From the NCBI GenBank assembly GCA_027924585.1, contig BSBM01000824.1, positions 702,501 through 766,500 of the forward strand: a stretch of 64,000 nt of DNA, in the 5' to 3' direction. Each line of letters opens with the position of its first letter. The first letter of the stretch is position 1. Source of the stretch: Larix kaempferi (lineage: Eukaryota > Streptophyta > Pinopsida > Pinales > Pinaceae). Under the pieces are notes generated by a model, which worked only from the letters and a program-made list of their open reading frames with translations, was not told the DNA's origin and searched no databases. The position numbers and the translations under genes were made by a program. Positions 1 through 10,168 of this stretch are shown piece after piece.

Positions 1-420
1 GAATGGTCTGATAGAGGTGGCCTCTCAAGACTAATTTTATGTGCGGATGCAATACCGAAAAGAGTATCCCAGGAACATTTATGTGCCTAAGCACGATCGA
101 CAAGATCTCCCAGGACTGATTACATGCATCTCCTCCATAATACCTTTAAAGAGCATCCCAGGAACATTTATGTGCCGTAGAACAACCGACAAGATATCTA
201 AAGAGCATCCCAGGACTTATTATGAGCATGCAGCTCAACCTCTCGGATCTCCATGACTGATTACATGTGGATAGACAAAACCTTTAAAGAGCATCCCAGG
301 AACATTTATGTGCCACAGCACGACTGGCAAGATCTCTAAAGAGCATCCTAGGACTAATTACGAGCACACAGCTCAACCTCTCGGATCTCCAGGACTGATT
401 ACATGCTATTTGCACAACCT
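1..420 (-). repeat. Copia C1 tail minisatellite (CAGGAACATTTATGTGCC family)
   Basis: Several imperfect copies of a module contain CATCCCAGGAACATTTATG, GACTGATTACATG and CAACCTCTCGGATCTCC. The reverse complement of the same array occurs in C2 at about 31430-31990. It lies downstream of the pol stop, so it is 3' noncoding DNA of the copia family rather than an independent satellite. Small ORFs reading through it have no protein signature. Confidence 0.75.
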
Positions 421-769
421 GCCACATATCATCTTTGACCTCCAAGTATCAACATGATACTCATGATCCAACGGATCATCATCGCATGAGGCATCATCCT
501 GATGCCCATGATCATACTGATCATCATCACTTGTACCATCCTGGTACATATCATCTGGAGCAACATCCTGAAGCTCATCATCATGATCAACCTGATCATA
601 CAATGCATCCACCTAATGCACACCAAGTATCTACTTGATACATATCATCATACATGATCCACCTGATCATATAGTGTATCCACCTGATACAAATACAAAT
701 ACATGATACATATCAACATACATGATCTACCTAATCATACAATGTATCCACCTGATACAGATACATGGT

Positions 770-960
770 CCAAGCATCCAACATGATGCAGACATACATA
801 TAAATGATCCAACTGATCATATCCAGCATCAACACGATGCATACATACATACAAATATAAATGATCCAACTGATCATATCCAGCATCAACACGATGCGTA
901 CATACATACAAATATAAATGATCCAACTGATCATATCCAGCATCCAACATGATGCATATA
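770..960 (-). repeat. 57-bp minisatellite in the copia C1 tail
   Basis: About three tandem copies of a 57-bp unit each hold a GATCCAACTGATCAT palindromic core. The unit equals 19 codons, which keeps several frames open and creates repeat-peptide ORFs on both strands. C2 carries the same array with more copies (30780-31020), so copy number differs between family members. Confidence 0.8.
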
Positions 961-1073
961 CAGAGCAGTAACTGGAGCATAATCCTGATACTCATCATCC
1001 AGTGCTTACATCCACAGCCATGTGAAGGATCCTCCTTCCAACATGCTTGGGATGGCTTCAGCAAATGTGCCCA

Positions 1074-2638
1074 TCACTTCTTCCTCGAAGTGTCGTCTAT
1101 ATGAAGAACACCAAGCCTTTCCCTGAAGTACTAGAACTTCACCCTGGCTAGTGGCTTCGTCAGCACATCTGCAATCTGCTTGTCCGTTGCAACATACAGG
1201 AGCTTCACGGCTCCTCTTTGCACCATATCCCTGATATAGTGATATTTGATCTCTATGAGTTTCGACCTGTCATGAAACACTAGGTTGTCAAACAGCTTCA
1301 CACAACTCTGTTTATCGCAGAATATACCAGTAGCATCCAATGGGAGATCAAATAACTCAGACAGTAGCTTCTGTAGCTATATTGCCTCACGACTAGCTGA
1401 ACAGGCTGCAACATACTCTGCCTTAGCTGTACTCAGTGCTACACAGGATTGCTTCCTGCTGAACCAAGAGATCACACCTGATCCCATACTGAAGCAGCAC
1501 CCAGATGTGTTCTTCCTATTTGCAGCACTACTAGCCCAATCTGAATCAACATAACCCTATAGGTTAAACTTTTGATTGGCTTCATACTTGAGCCCATAAT
1601 CCACTATACCCTTCAGGTACCTCAGAACATGCTTTATAGCAACCAGATGAACACTCCTCGGATCCGTCAGGAACTAGCTCAATGTGTTCACTGCAAAGCA
1701 AATATCTGGTCTCGTGTTCGTCAGGTACATCAAGGACCCAATCATCTGACGATACATAGAGACATCAACCAGATCAGGTGAAGCATCACATAGAAGCTTT
1801 AGATTCGATGACATGGGTGTGGGAATGGCCTTGCAAACCATCATCCCAAATCTCTTCAAAATATCTACTGTGTACTTCCCTTGACCAAGGAAGATCCCAC
1901 CTGAATTCTGCCACACCTCCATACCTAGGAAATAATGCATCATTCCCAAATTTTTCATATCAAACTCAACAACAAGCTTCCTCTTAGTATCTGCAATCAA
2001 TCTGTCATCTCCTGTTACAAATAAGTCATCCACATACAGGAGTAGAATCACAAGATTCCCTTCCTCAACCTTGTAGTAGAGGTTGGAATCTTCTTTACTC
2101 TTGGTAAAGCCCAAGATAGATAGGAAACTGTCCATCCTACCATACCAAGTTCTGGGAGCTTGCTTCAAGCCATACAAGGATTTCTTCAATATGCACACAT
2201 ATGACTCCCTATCGTGTATTTCAAAATTGAGTGGCTGCTCCACGTATACTTCCTCTTCAACCACACCATTCAAGAAAGCAGCCTTGACATCCAACTGGTG
2301 TATTTTCAATTTAATTGCTGTAGCCAGGGCAAGTACTATTCTAATGGAAGTATACCTAGCTACAGGTGCAAAAGTTTCTTCATAATCTATTCCCTCTTTC
2401 TGAGAGAAGCCACGAGTTATGAATCTTGCTTTGTATTTCTCTACACTGCCATCTGCAGCATGCTTAATTTTGTAGATCCATTTGGAAGTCACAACAGACT
2501 TCTCTTTAGGTCTTGGGACAACATCCCAAACATCATTCTTCATTATTGATTGGTATTCCTCAACCATGGCATCCTTCGATTCTTTCTTTTCCGCTGCTTC
2601 TTCATAACTGGAAGGTTCTTTGTTCATAATGTCAGAGA
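1074..2638 (-). pseudogene. Copia C1 pol, RT and RNase H part
   Basis: This is the 3' part of the copia polyprotein. An open stretch at 2627-1674 covers reverse transcriptase, with a KARFITRGFSQKEG segment, QLDVKAAFLNG, and the YVDDL active site near 2030. Downstream, in another frame, come the copia RNase H motifs (SGCCFSMGSGVISW, ALSTAKAEYVA) and the usual end ADVLTKPLARVKF. A TAG follows ARVKF where C2 has AAG, and the family stop is at 1074-1076. A frame change near 1675 and several stops make it nonfunctional. It joins the segment at 15097-17581, the two being split by T1. Confidence 0.9.
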
Positions 2639-2643
2639 GTAAA
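2639..2643. other. 5-bp target-site duplication of T1 (GTAAA), left copy
   Basis: GTAAA precedes the TGTTATAGG start of the left T1 LTR and is repeated at 15092-15096 after the right LTR. Copia coding sequence resumes there without loss when compared with C2. This proves that T1 inserted into C1. Confidence 0.95.
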
Positions 2644-3664
2644 TGTTATAGGTCAAACTTGCACCTCTCCGTCCGTGATCACCCTGAGCTGCTGATCACA
2701 CAAAAGGACAACTTGGATGGAGGAGCATGTTGACCTTGGATGTTATGACAACTCATCCCATTTCCTGAGAATACTGGAAAACATACAAAAATATCATTTT
2801 GAGGTATGAGCGCTACTCTACTTAAAGAGACTAGCGCCCATACGGGACTCCAGTGCATAATAGTAGCGCCCATATCAATATATACGCTACTCCTTATTAT
2901 CAAAGTAGCGCTCGGAATTTAAAACTAAATGAGCGCTATTTATCAAGCAATAGAGTAGCGCCCTATACGCTACTCCACTGTGTAATAGTTGCGTGTATCT
3001 TAAAAATGATTAAAAAATATATTAATCCATCGAAGAGGATTAGTTGAAGGCAGTTTCTTAACTTCCCCAACCTCCTCATGGACTTGAACTGCTTCCTTAA
3101 ACCTATAAATTCCTAGAAAGCTAAGGGAGCAAGGTTAGAAGAAATTATGAATGCAAATGATTAAAAAAGAATGAGAGGATGAGTTAATGGAGAAACTGTT
3201 GCAGAAGACATTCAGACCAGAGCAGAGCCAGAGCCCAGGATCTAGTTGCAGGAGCCTGCTTCACTATCAGGTATATTTGTACTGCATACTATTTTGACAA
3301 ATAAAGGTTGAAGTGTTTCCTTGTTCCAATCTGAAGGTGTTACAAAATGGCATTTTGAGTTGGATTCATTTTGGTCAATACTGGATATTAAACATAATCT
3401 TTGTTTATTTTATGATTTATATGTTGCCCAAAGTGTTTGAGGAAGGTATTGTTGTTTCAGGTTTGCTGAAAGAAAGTGGATTTGAGAGCTGGATACAAGA
3501 CTGGGTCAAGGCTAGGATCAGACTCCAGTAAAAGGTATGTTCTCTAAATCTGTAATCTATTTCTTTTGTGAACACCTCTGTTATGACATAAATGCACTTA
3601 CCTGTCACCCCAACCAAGTTGATAGTTTAGTTTCCTGACTATAGGGTAGAAATATCCGCCAACA
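2644..3664 (+). repeat. T1 left LTR
   Basis: The LTR runs from TGTTATAGG to CCGCCAACA, 1021 bp. A TATA-like CTATAAATT lies at about 3103-3111. It differs from the right LTR at about five positions by eye: one in the hairpin zone, TTGCG/TCGCG, ATGGAC/ATCGAC, CTCTG/CTATG, and the terminal CAACA/CAATA. The left part holds a hairpin array (2808-2996). Confidence 0.95.
2808..2996. repeat. Array of five hairpin modules (GCGCTACT...AGTAGCGC) in the T1 left LTR
   Basis: About five consecutive modules of 30-45 bp each begin near GAGCGCTACTC or TACGCTACT and end near AGTAGCGCCC, so each can fold into a stem with a short AT-rich loop. The same module recurs in T1 at 3850-3955 and 11466-11573 and in the right LTR at 14235-14423. 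Confidence 0.85.
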
Positions 3665-3667
3665 GAC

Positions 3668-3685
3668 TGGCGACTCCGCTGGGGA
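3668..3685 (+). other. T1 primer-binding site, tRNA-Arg type
   Basis: TGGCGACTCCGCTGGGGA starts 3 nt after the left LTR. It is complementary to the 3' end of plant tRNA-Arg (ACG/UCG type; expected TGGCGACTCCACTGGGGA) with one mismatch. A tRNA-Arg primer is typical of Ogre-type elements, which supports the lineage call. The tRNA sequence is from memory, not from a search. Confidence 0.8.
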
Positions 3686-5665
3686 GATAGAGTTTTGGCT
3701 TTAGGAAACCATTGTTTTTGGATGTCTTCTCGGTTTATTTTGATTTCTTCGATGTGTTAAAAACCTTTTTAGGTATCCTTTGTTTTTGGTTTGCCTGCTT
3801 TCATCAATTTCCATACCCTCCAAGGTCAGTTTCCTAGCCTTTGATATATGAGCGCTACTCTTACATATACACAGTAGCACCCATACGCTACTGTTCTGTA
3901 TATAAAGTAGCGCCCGTTTTGGCATGGGCGTGAGTTGCTCTACTGCACAGTAGAGTATTTTTCCTGAAGCAGTCATTTTTTATTTTTCTTGCTTTTTAGC
4001 CCTATGGAGACTTACTGACTTTGTTGTAGGATTCTTAGGATGATTGCATAAGGTTTAATTGTTGATTCAAGTTATAGAACCACTCCTTAAAGTTTTTCCA
4101 TTTTTTAAACCATTTGTTGACCTTTGGATTTCTTTGAGACCTTTTTGACCTATTTGGAAGACCTAGTGGTGTTCGGTGACGAACATTTTCACTTTTCTTT
4201 TCAGACCCTGACTGCTTTTGCCCATTTACAAACCTGTACACTCCTGTGTTTGTTGTTTGTGGTGAAGTTGTCTGCTCTCTCCTATCCTTGTCCTTTGTTT
4301 AGGGTTTGGTCTTTGGTAGAGCTTCTAGGGTGTCTTCTTTTGTCAAGTTTCATTTTTTTTTCGGGGACTTTTTGTCTTTTGATGGTCACAAGTGATTTTT
4401 AAGCAGTTGTAGGCTAGTTTTCACCTCTCAGTTTTCTTCGTATTAGTAGGGCAGCCTGCTTGTCTACGTGTACTTGGCTTTGTGGTCTTGTTAGGGTTAA
4501 ACACTTTAGGTCAGTCCTTGGGTGTTCTCTCCTTGGTTTTCTCCCACTTAGTGTCCAAGTTTATAGGCTTTTTCCTGAGTAAAAAACCTGTAGATCAAGC
4601 CTTTCTCGAGTTAGGTTTCGATAGCTGTAGGCCCAAGAACATTTGCCATACTTCCACTTTTTTGCATAAGAAGTTTTTATTTGGCTTTTCATTTTTTTTT
4701 CATAGTTCTTTTTCGGTCATTGAAAAAGCAAAAAAAATTTGGTACTTTGAGTTAAATAGAACTTGTTTTTGTCAATGCAAAATAGCTTAGTATATTTTGT
4801 TTAATTCAAAAAGAAAACAAAAAATTAGTAGGGAAGTTTGCTTAGATTTTCATTTTTGAAAAAGGTAGATAAAAAAAAATAAAAAAAATAAAAGAGTTTT
4901 GTTGTAAGAAAATTTGAATATATTTGCATTTAGTTTTCTTGTTATAACCACGTTCACACACTCACTATCCCTTTTGCGTAATAAAAGCCCTTAAAATTTA
5001 TTAATAAAATGAACTAGAAACCTTTTCTTTTTTAGGGTACACTACACCAACTAGTTTTGGTTAGGGTCTTGGGTTTAAATCACCTTAAACCACCCAAGAT
5101 CACACATTGCGCAATAATCGTAGTGAGATTATCATTTAGGCAAATCCACCACACTCAAAAATTGCCTGGGAGCATATGCAGTAGGTCAATGTGAGATCAG
5201 TTTGTGGGAATACCTCTCCTACTTTCTGATTGAGCATACGCCAGGATTGGATAGCATATTGGGGACTCTTTCGAGTTTCGGGCTTAGCTACCCTGCCCAC
5301 GCTTTCTGATTCGACCGGTGACTGTTCCCCCAGGATTTTTCGGTGTTGTGGTATCCTTAGTATCATACTTCTAGGTTCTTACACAGGTGACAGCAGAGGG
5401 TATATCTGCTGTACCTAGGACAGACGTGGGAGGAAATCCCTTGCAGGTCTTTGGGAGGGCGGTTGGGTGATTCCAGCGCTTGCACCCTTAGTCATTGTAT
5501 TGTGGACCCCGGGTAACTGTTCTTCATCCTTCGTTGATCTGTTCTGGGCCCTCATCATCCCAGACTCTTCTCCGGAAGGCACCTTTGTTTGATTGGTTTG
5601 TTTACTTAGGAATTTTTAGTTGGTGTGCTGTTTGCCCCCTAGTCTTAGTGGCCACTAGGTTCTAG
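3686..5665 (+). other. T1 5' leader, noncoding
   Basis: About 2 kb lie between the PBS and the gag frame. They contain hairpin modules (3850-3955), a T/A-rich stretch (4680-4920) and a GC-richer part (5200-5600). No convincing ORF is seen; the open frames are short and lack domain motifs. A possible splice acceptor (TTCTTACACAGGTG) lies near 5380. Long leaders are common in Tat/Ogre elements. Confidence 0.6.
3850..3955. repeat. Hairpin modules in the T1 leader
   Basis: Two clear modules and one degenerate module of the GCGCTACT...AGTAGCGC type seen in the LTR. This copy sits about 165 bp downstream of the PBS, so it would be in the packaged genomic RNA, where stem-loops could matter for dimerisation, packaging or translation (inference). 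Confidence 0.8.
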
Positions 5666-5689
5666 GTTGTTTATTGGATATCTATAATC

Positions 5690-8600
5690 ACGGAGAATCA
5701 ACAACTCCGTAGATCGAGAAGGATTCAAAACCTTCCGCCTGTTAGAATAGAACCTTTACAACCAGCTACAAGACAGCGGGTAAACCCCAGTATTTCTTCA
5801 GAAATTACCTCTGAAATAGAACTGCTTGAAGAAATACTTATAACAGAAAACCTTGAAACTGAGGTTCCTGAGGAACCATCACCAGGTATCACAGATCAAC
5901 AACATTTTAGTACTGTTGAAGTGGAAGATCTTACTTCCGCGGAGTATAGCACTCCTTTCAATCCTCCCTTAACTAACACTAGAATTCCGTTGCTGTCACC
6001 TGTGGGTTTCCAACAGCCTCTTTTCAGTGCAGATCTTTTGCTTCCCGATTATCTGATGACTAACACAGGAGGTGAACCAGGGGGTCCCCAAACTCCCACT
6101 TTAGGTATGAATACCAGCACAGTTAACCCTTCTTTTACCGCTACATCTAGTCAGGCACAAACTACGTCTGTGCCTACTCCATCTTTCAGTTTTAACACTA
6201 GTACTTTAGGAATGCCTAGTTTCACAACAATGGCATCTATTCCCACGTCTACTGTTAGACCTAGCGGTATGGCTAACTGTGCAACACCTTCTACTTCACA
6301 ACCTTTATATCAGATCCCTAGTACTTGGGTTTCCACACCTGTGGTAGGACCAAGTGTTTCAGCAAACATGCCAGTCATGGGTACCATGACTGCACCGTCC
6401 ACATCAGCTTTGGCTGGTTTCAACAACTTTGTAGGCCCTAACTTGAATCAGGGTAGCATGCCTGCAAATAATGTTCCTTTTTCCTTATTCTCAGGGGGAG
6501 GGGGCAACTTTTTCAACCAGCAATATGGCGGGGCTAACACCCAGCCACAATGGACGAACCAACAAAGCACTAATCCGCTCTCGTACGGGTGGGGAAATTT
6601 TAATCATTCTTTCTCACAACAACAACAACTGGCAGGGGGCAACCCCTACCAACAAATACCCGGGGGTAACCCCTACCAACAGTTAACTGGGGGTAACCCC
6701 TATCAACAGTTGGGAGGTGGAAACTCCTACCAACACATGGCCGGGGGCAACCCTAATCAACAAATGGCTGGGGGCAACCCCTACCAACAATTTATGGGAC
6801 AAACAATGGGTGCTTTCCCTTATCAAGCTTCATCTTACCGGCCTCGTCTACCTTTTCTGGCAACTTTGAATTTGCCAGACCTTTCGAAATTGACAAATGA
6901 TCCTGTGTGTCATAACTCAGCATGGCCATCAGTTCCCACCAAATTACCGTCGGATATTCCCAAATTCGAAGGCAAAGCTGGTGAAGATCCTGGTGACCAT
7001 GTCACTAACTTTCACTTGTGGTGTTCTTCAAATTCATTGAACGAAGATTCCATCAGATTGAGATTGTTTCAAAGGACCTTAACTGGTCCCGCGGCCAAAT
7101 GGTACATTGAGTTACCTGCAGCTACTTTCTCTAGTTTTGGGGATCTGGCCACCGTCTTTTTGAACCATTTCCAACTTCCTGCTCGGTATGATGTCGGAAC
7201 AGAACTTTTGTCTACTTTTAGACAAAACAAAGCCACTCACCTATCTGACCACATTCAGGAGTGGCGAAGACGGAAGAGGCTCATAAAGGCCAATATCCCT
7301 CCAGAGTTCCTGCTCGAGTGGTACTTGAAATCACTCCTTCCTTATATTTCTAAGGAAGTAGCGACATCTGGAGTCTCCAATGAAGAAGAAGCCATCTTAA
7401 GGACTCAACAGTTAGACCTTGTATACGCACAATCTGGTTTACTGTATGAGATTATACCCGACGCACCGAGATCAAACACTGATCTAAGTAGACCCAAACC
7501 TGGACCACATGCTGACGGCATAGTGGGTTCGGTTAACTCTGCAGCTTTCGAAGCACTGACCAAACAGGTCCAAGCCTTAACTGTCAAACATTCGACTGCA
7601 GACATTGCTTCCGTCACAACCTCTCCTTCTACTTCTGAATCTGTTAATCAGGTTCAGAACAATCAAAAGGGCCCTCGGCAGCCCAACAACAAAAAGAAGG
7701 GCAAGAAAGGAGAGGGGAACCAACAAAAGCCCAAAAAAGATAATGCCGAAGAGGGTAATAAAGAAGAGAAAAAGGTTAGGTTTCCTTGTAAACTTTGCAA
7801 ACAAAACCACCTTACTCACCAATGCCCTCTACTAGAAGAAGCCCAGAAGCTCTTGAAAGAGAAGAAGCCTGCCGTCTTGAAAGATCCATTTCCCAAAGGG
7901 CAAGGCTCCACTTCTGGCACCTCCAAAACTGGGGGCACTTCACACGCTTCGGTTGATCAAACATTCATAAATATGGTCAACTCAGATGCACTTTTGCAAA
8001 CCAGAGCTAAAAACTATACCCCGGAAACGCAGAAAAAGGATAAGGAGATTGCTGAATCCTCCACTCCACTCCACATACCTGTGGACCCAATGCCTAAGAT
8101 TCCGAAAGGTGTCTTAAAGAGGGCATCGCACAATCCCAACACGCGGGCTGCTTCCAACTATAATGTAGTTGAAGATCTATCCCAAACTCCTTGTGCCATG
8201 TCTACCTTAGAAGTCTTGCAGAGTTGTCCTTTGCAACAAAATGCACTTCTGGCAGCTATTGGGAGTATGGAGTCCTCCAACATGTCTGTGCGATTTGATA
8301 TGACTGATGTCAAATACCGGTTGCCATATCACGTCGCCCTCCAGATTGAAGTCGTTCATGGTCCAATGACCATAAGACGAGCTGTAGTAGATGAGGGAGC
8401 GTCGACTTGCGTAATGTCTATTTCCTGCTGGAAAGCTCTAGGTTCTCCTGAGTTAGTCCCTTCCAACACAATGCTTACTGCATTTGATGGCAGAACTTTC
8501 CGTCCACATGGAGTTTTGCCATCATTTAATGTCACTTTGGCCGGTAAGACAATTGCTGTTGAGATTGAAGTTCTGGACGCTCCGCTCGATTACAACATGT

Positions 8601-9481
8601 TATTGGGCAGGAGTTGGACTTATGCCATGCAAGCTATAGCATCGGCAGTTTTTCGAGTGGTTATGTTCCCATTTGAAGGTAAGATCGTTACAGTCGATCA
8701 ACTTTCTTTCACTCAAGGAAAACACCAGACTTCTACGGAAACCACGATTCCTATGATTGATCAAACCACCCCAGTTAGCGAGAGTTTAGGAGCAGGACTT
8801 TTTGGATCACTGATTGGCACTTTTGACCTACCCGCTCCTACTTTATTTGTTGGTACTGAAGGATGTTCATCGTCTCAAACTCTTATGATTAGTTCAACAA
8901 CTGATTCCGAGTTTCTCTCAGCTAATACAAACCCCTCCGTGCCTACCCCTGTTGTAGAAGTTACCCATTTGGAGTCTCATCAAACTACAACAGGACATAT
9001 GTCAACTCAATTGGTGTCTGTTGAGTCAAATATAGATTGTGCCACTACTCAGACACCTAACCCAATTCATTCTCTCAACAGTTCAGGAATTACTTTACCT
9101 TCTGATGAGGAAATGTTAGAAGCTTTGAATGACCCAGAACATCCTCGTGAACATATAAATCGCGTGTCCTTCTTGTTTCCTTTTCTTCACTTATTAGAGA
9201 GAGGAGAATTTTGTTCACCACCCGATGAGAATACTGGTCTCACCCCTTCACAAGTTGCCATTGTTGAAGCAAATAGAGTACATACCTCGTTGGTGAACAT
9301 TTTTACTGGAATTAACGGAAACATTTTCTTTGAAACGGGATGTTATCTCGATGAAATAATCCCGTATGCTAACCTTTTCCGTGAGTTCCATAACACCTTT
9401 GCCCAGCCTCCTCAGGAAGATCCAGGCATTGATCCTACCTCAAGAAGTACTACGCCTAGGTTGAAGTACTTTTTCTTGTAA
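5690..9481 (+). CDS. T1 gag-protease polyprotein
   Basis: The first in-frame ATG is at 5921 (1186 codons). The frame is open from 5666, and an ACG in good initiation context (ATCACGG) at 5690 is followed by plausible basic coding sequence; it is probably a mutated ATG or a non-AUG start. Residues below count from 5921. Residues 1-235 are Ser/Thr/Pro-rich. Residues 237-295 hold about seven GGNPYQQ-type repeats. Residues 340-510 form the retrotransposon gag core (KFEGKAGEDPGDHV, AAKWYIEL). A basic Lys-rich stretch precedes the knuckle CKLCKQNHLTHQC (spacing C-x2-C-x3-H-x4-C) near 622. The protease has VVDEGAS near 822 and LLGRSW near 898. The C-terminus ends soon after PGIDP, the usual entry to RT, which is missing. 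Gag would form the particle and the protease would cleave it. The ORF is intact, unlike every other element here. Confidence 0.93.
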   Translation, partial: TENQQLRRSRRIQNLPPVRIEPLQPATRQRVNPSISSEITSEIELLEEILITENLETEVPEEPSPGITDQQHFSTVEVEDLTSAEYSTPFNPPLTNTRIPLLSPVGFQQPLFSADLLLPDYLMTNTGGEPGGPQTPTLGMNTSTVNPSFTATSSQAQTTSVPTPSFSFNTSTLGMPSFTTMASIPTSTVRPSGMANCATPSTSQPLYQIPSTWVSTPVVGPSVSANMPVMGTMTAPSTSALAGFNNFVGPNLNQGSMPANNVPFSLFSGGGGNFFNQQYGGANTQPQWTNQQSTNPLSYGWGNFNHSFSQQQQLAGGNPYQQIPGGNPYQQLTGGNPYQQLGGGNSYQHMAGGNPNQQMAGGNPYQQFMGQTMGAFPYQASSYRPRLPFLATLNLPDLSKLTNDPVCHNSAWPSVPTKLPSDIPKFEGKAGEDPGDHVTNFHLWCSSNSLNEDSIRLRLFQRTLTGPAAKWYIELPAATFSSFGDLATVFLNHFQLPARYDVGTELLSTFRQNKATHLSDHIQEWRRRKRLIKANIPPEFLLEWYLKSLLPYISKEVATSGVSNEEEAILRTQQLDLVYAQSGLLYEIIPDAPRSNTDLSRPKPGPHADGIVGSVNSAAFEALTKQVQALTVKHSTADIASVTTSPSTSESVNQVQNNQKGPRQPNNKKKGKKGEGNQQKPKKDNAEEGNKEEKKVRFPCKLCKQNHLTHQCPLLEEAQKLLKEKKPAVLKDPFPKGQGSTSGTSKTGGTSHASVDQTFINMVNSDALLQTRAKNYTPETQKKDKEIAESSTPLHIPVDPMPKIPKGVLKRASHNPNTRAASNYNVVEDLSQTPCAMSTLEVLQSCPLQQNALLAAIGSMESSNMSVRFDMTDVKYRLPYHVALQIEVVHGPMTIRRAVVDEGASTCVMSISCWKALGSPELVPSNTMLTAFDGRTFRPHGVLPSFNVTLAGKTIAVEIEVLDAPLDYNMLLGRSWTYAMQAIASAVFRVVMFPFEGKIVTVDQLSFTQGKHQTSTETTIPMIDQTTPVSESLGAGLFGSLIGTFDLPAPTLFVGTEGCSSSQTLMISSTTDSEFLSANTNPSVPTPVVEVTHLESHQTTTGHMSTQLVSVESNIDCATTQTPNPIHSLNSSGITLPSDEEMLEALNDPEHPREHINRVSFLFPFLHLLERGEFCSPPDENTGLTPSQVAIVEANRVHTSLVNIFTGINGNIFFETGCYLDEIIPYANLFREFHNTFAQPPQEDPGIDPTSRSTTPRLKYFFL
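6634..6800 (+). repeat. 30-bp coding repeat in T1 gag (GGNPYQQ units)
   Basis: Six to seven in-frame units of about 30 bp encode variants of GGNPYQQ plus two or three residues. They lie N-terminal to the gag core in a low-complexity Gln/Asn/Gly-rich region. Such segments vary by replication slippage, and their composition is prion-like. Confidence 0.85.
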
Positions 9482-9561
9482 CATAGCTGTATATTTTTGT
9501 ATAGTTAGTTTTGTTATGTTCGTTAGGTGATCTGATGTGTACTTCTCGTTTCATGTACCAG

Positions 9562-9984
9562 ATGTCAACCGCACATTTCTTAGGATTTGCTGATGGCGCC
9601 AGTCGCCACACCTGTCAGTTGGCTGCAGCAGCTTGGGTCATTTATTCACCTGCTGACCAACTTGTCTCTTCGGGGGGGGTTTGTTTGGGACCTACCACGA
9701 ACAATGTGGCTGAATACAGTGCAGTTATAGAACTTCTCCGAGATGCCCTCAGTCATGGCATTTCATACCTGGAGGTAAGGCTTGACTCACAACTAATTGT
9801 ATTTCAGTTAACAGGTGTCTATCGGATTAGAGATCCAGGATTGCTACGATAGTTTCTACGAGTTAGATTATTGGAAAGACATTTTCATTCTATCAGATAT
9901 GAACACATTCCAAGAAATTTAAACAATTTAGCTGATTCGTTAGCAAACTATGTGTTAGACTGGCATTTGCATCATACATCGTAA
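9562..9984 (+). pseudogene. T1 archaeal-type RNase H (aRNH) domain, one nonsense codon
   Basis: An RNase H fold lies in a frame different from gag-pro. All four acidic positions are visible: FADGAS, NNVAEYSAV, VRLDSQLIV and, after the break, NNLADSLANYV. A second RNase H of this type is a known trait of Tat/Ogre elements, where it follows RT-RNaseH; here it follows the protease after a 30-80 bp spacer because RT is gone. A TAG at 9850-9852 interrupts it (LLR-stop-FLRVRLL), and the frame then stays open to TAA at 9982-9984. An in-frame ATG at 9562 just precedes the domain. It could be a relic or a domain under recent loss. Confidence 0.85.
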
Positions 9985-10168
9985 ACAACATTCCACACAT
10001 AAGATTTAAAAACACATTCACATGTAAATACCCGATACTGTATATATAACTGATACCGTATCAAAAAATATGAGTTTCGAGTCATGAGTCTCATAAGTCA
10101 AGTCATAAAAGTACAAAAGTTGGGCATGGCAGCCTCAAAAATATATACATATAATTTTTTTTCTTCTC

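Larger units (their letters stand above)
1..2643 (-). mobile_element. Ty1-copia element C1, 3' portion (left of the T1 insertion)
   Basis: This is the 3' part of a minus-strand copia element: RT, RNase H and a repeat-rich 3' noncoding tail. The remaining 5' part lies at 15092-18759; T1 separates the two. It is homologous throughout to the plus-strand copy C2 (25422-32810). Position 1 matches C2 near 32003, so about 0.2 kb of tail and the whole 3' LTR lie left of the window. The element is decayed. Confidence 0.9.

Noticed and set aside
735-1064. Repeat-peptide ORFs in the copia tails (also 30667-31011)
   Set aside because: The 57-bp unit is a multiple of three, so frames stay open by chance; they lie beyond the pol stop and show no frame preference.
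2679-3531. ORFs within the T1 LTRs (also 14106-14958)
   Set aside because: Short, in U3/R of the LTR, made partly of hairpin modules; duplicated only because LTRs are duplicated.
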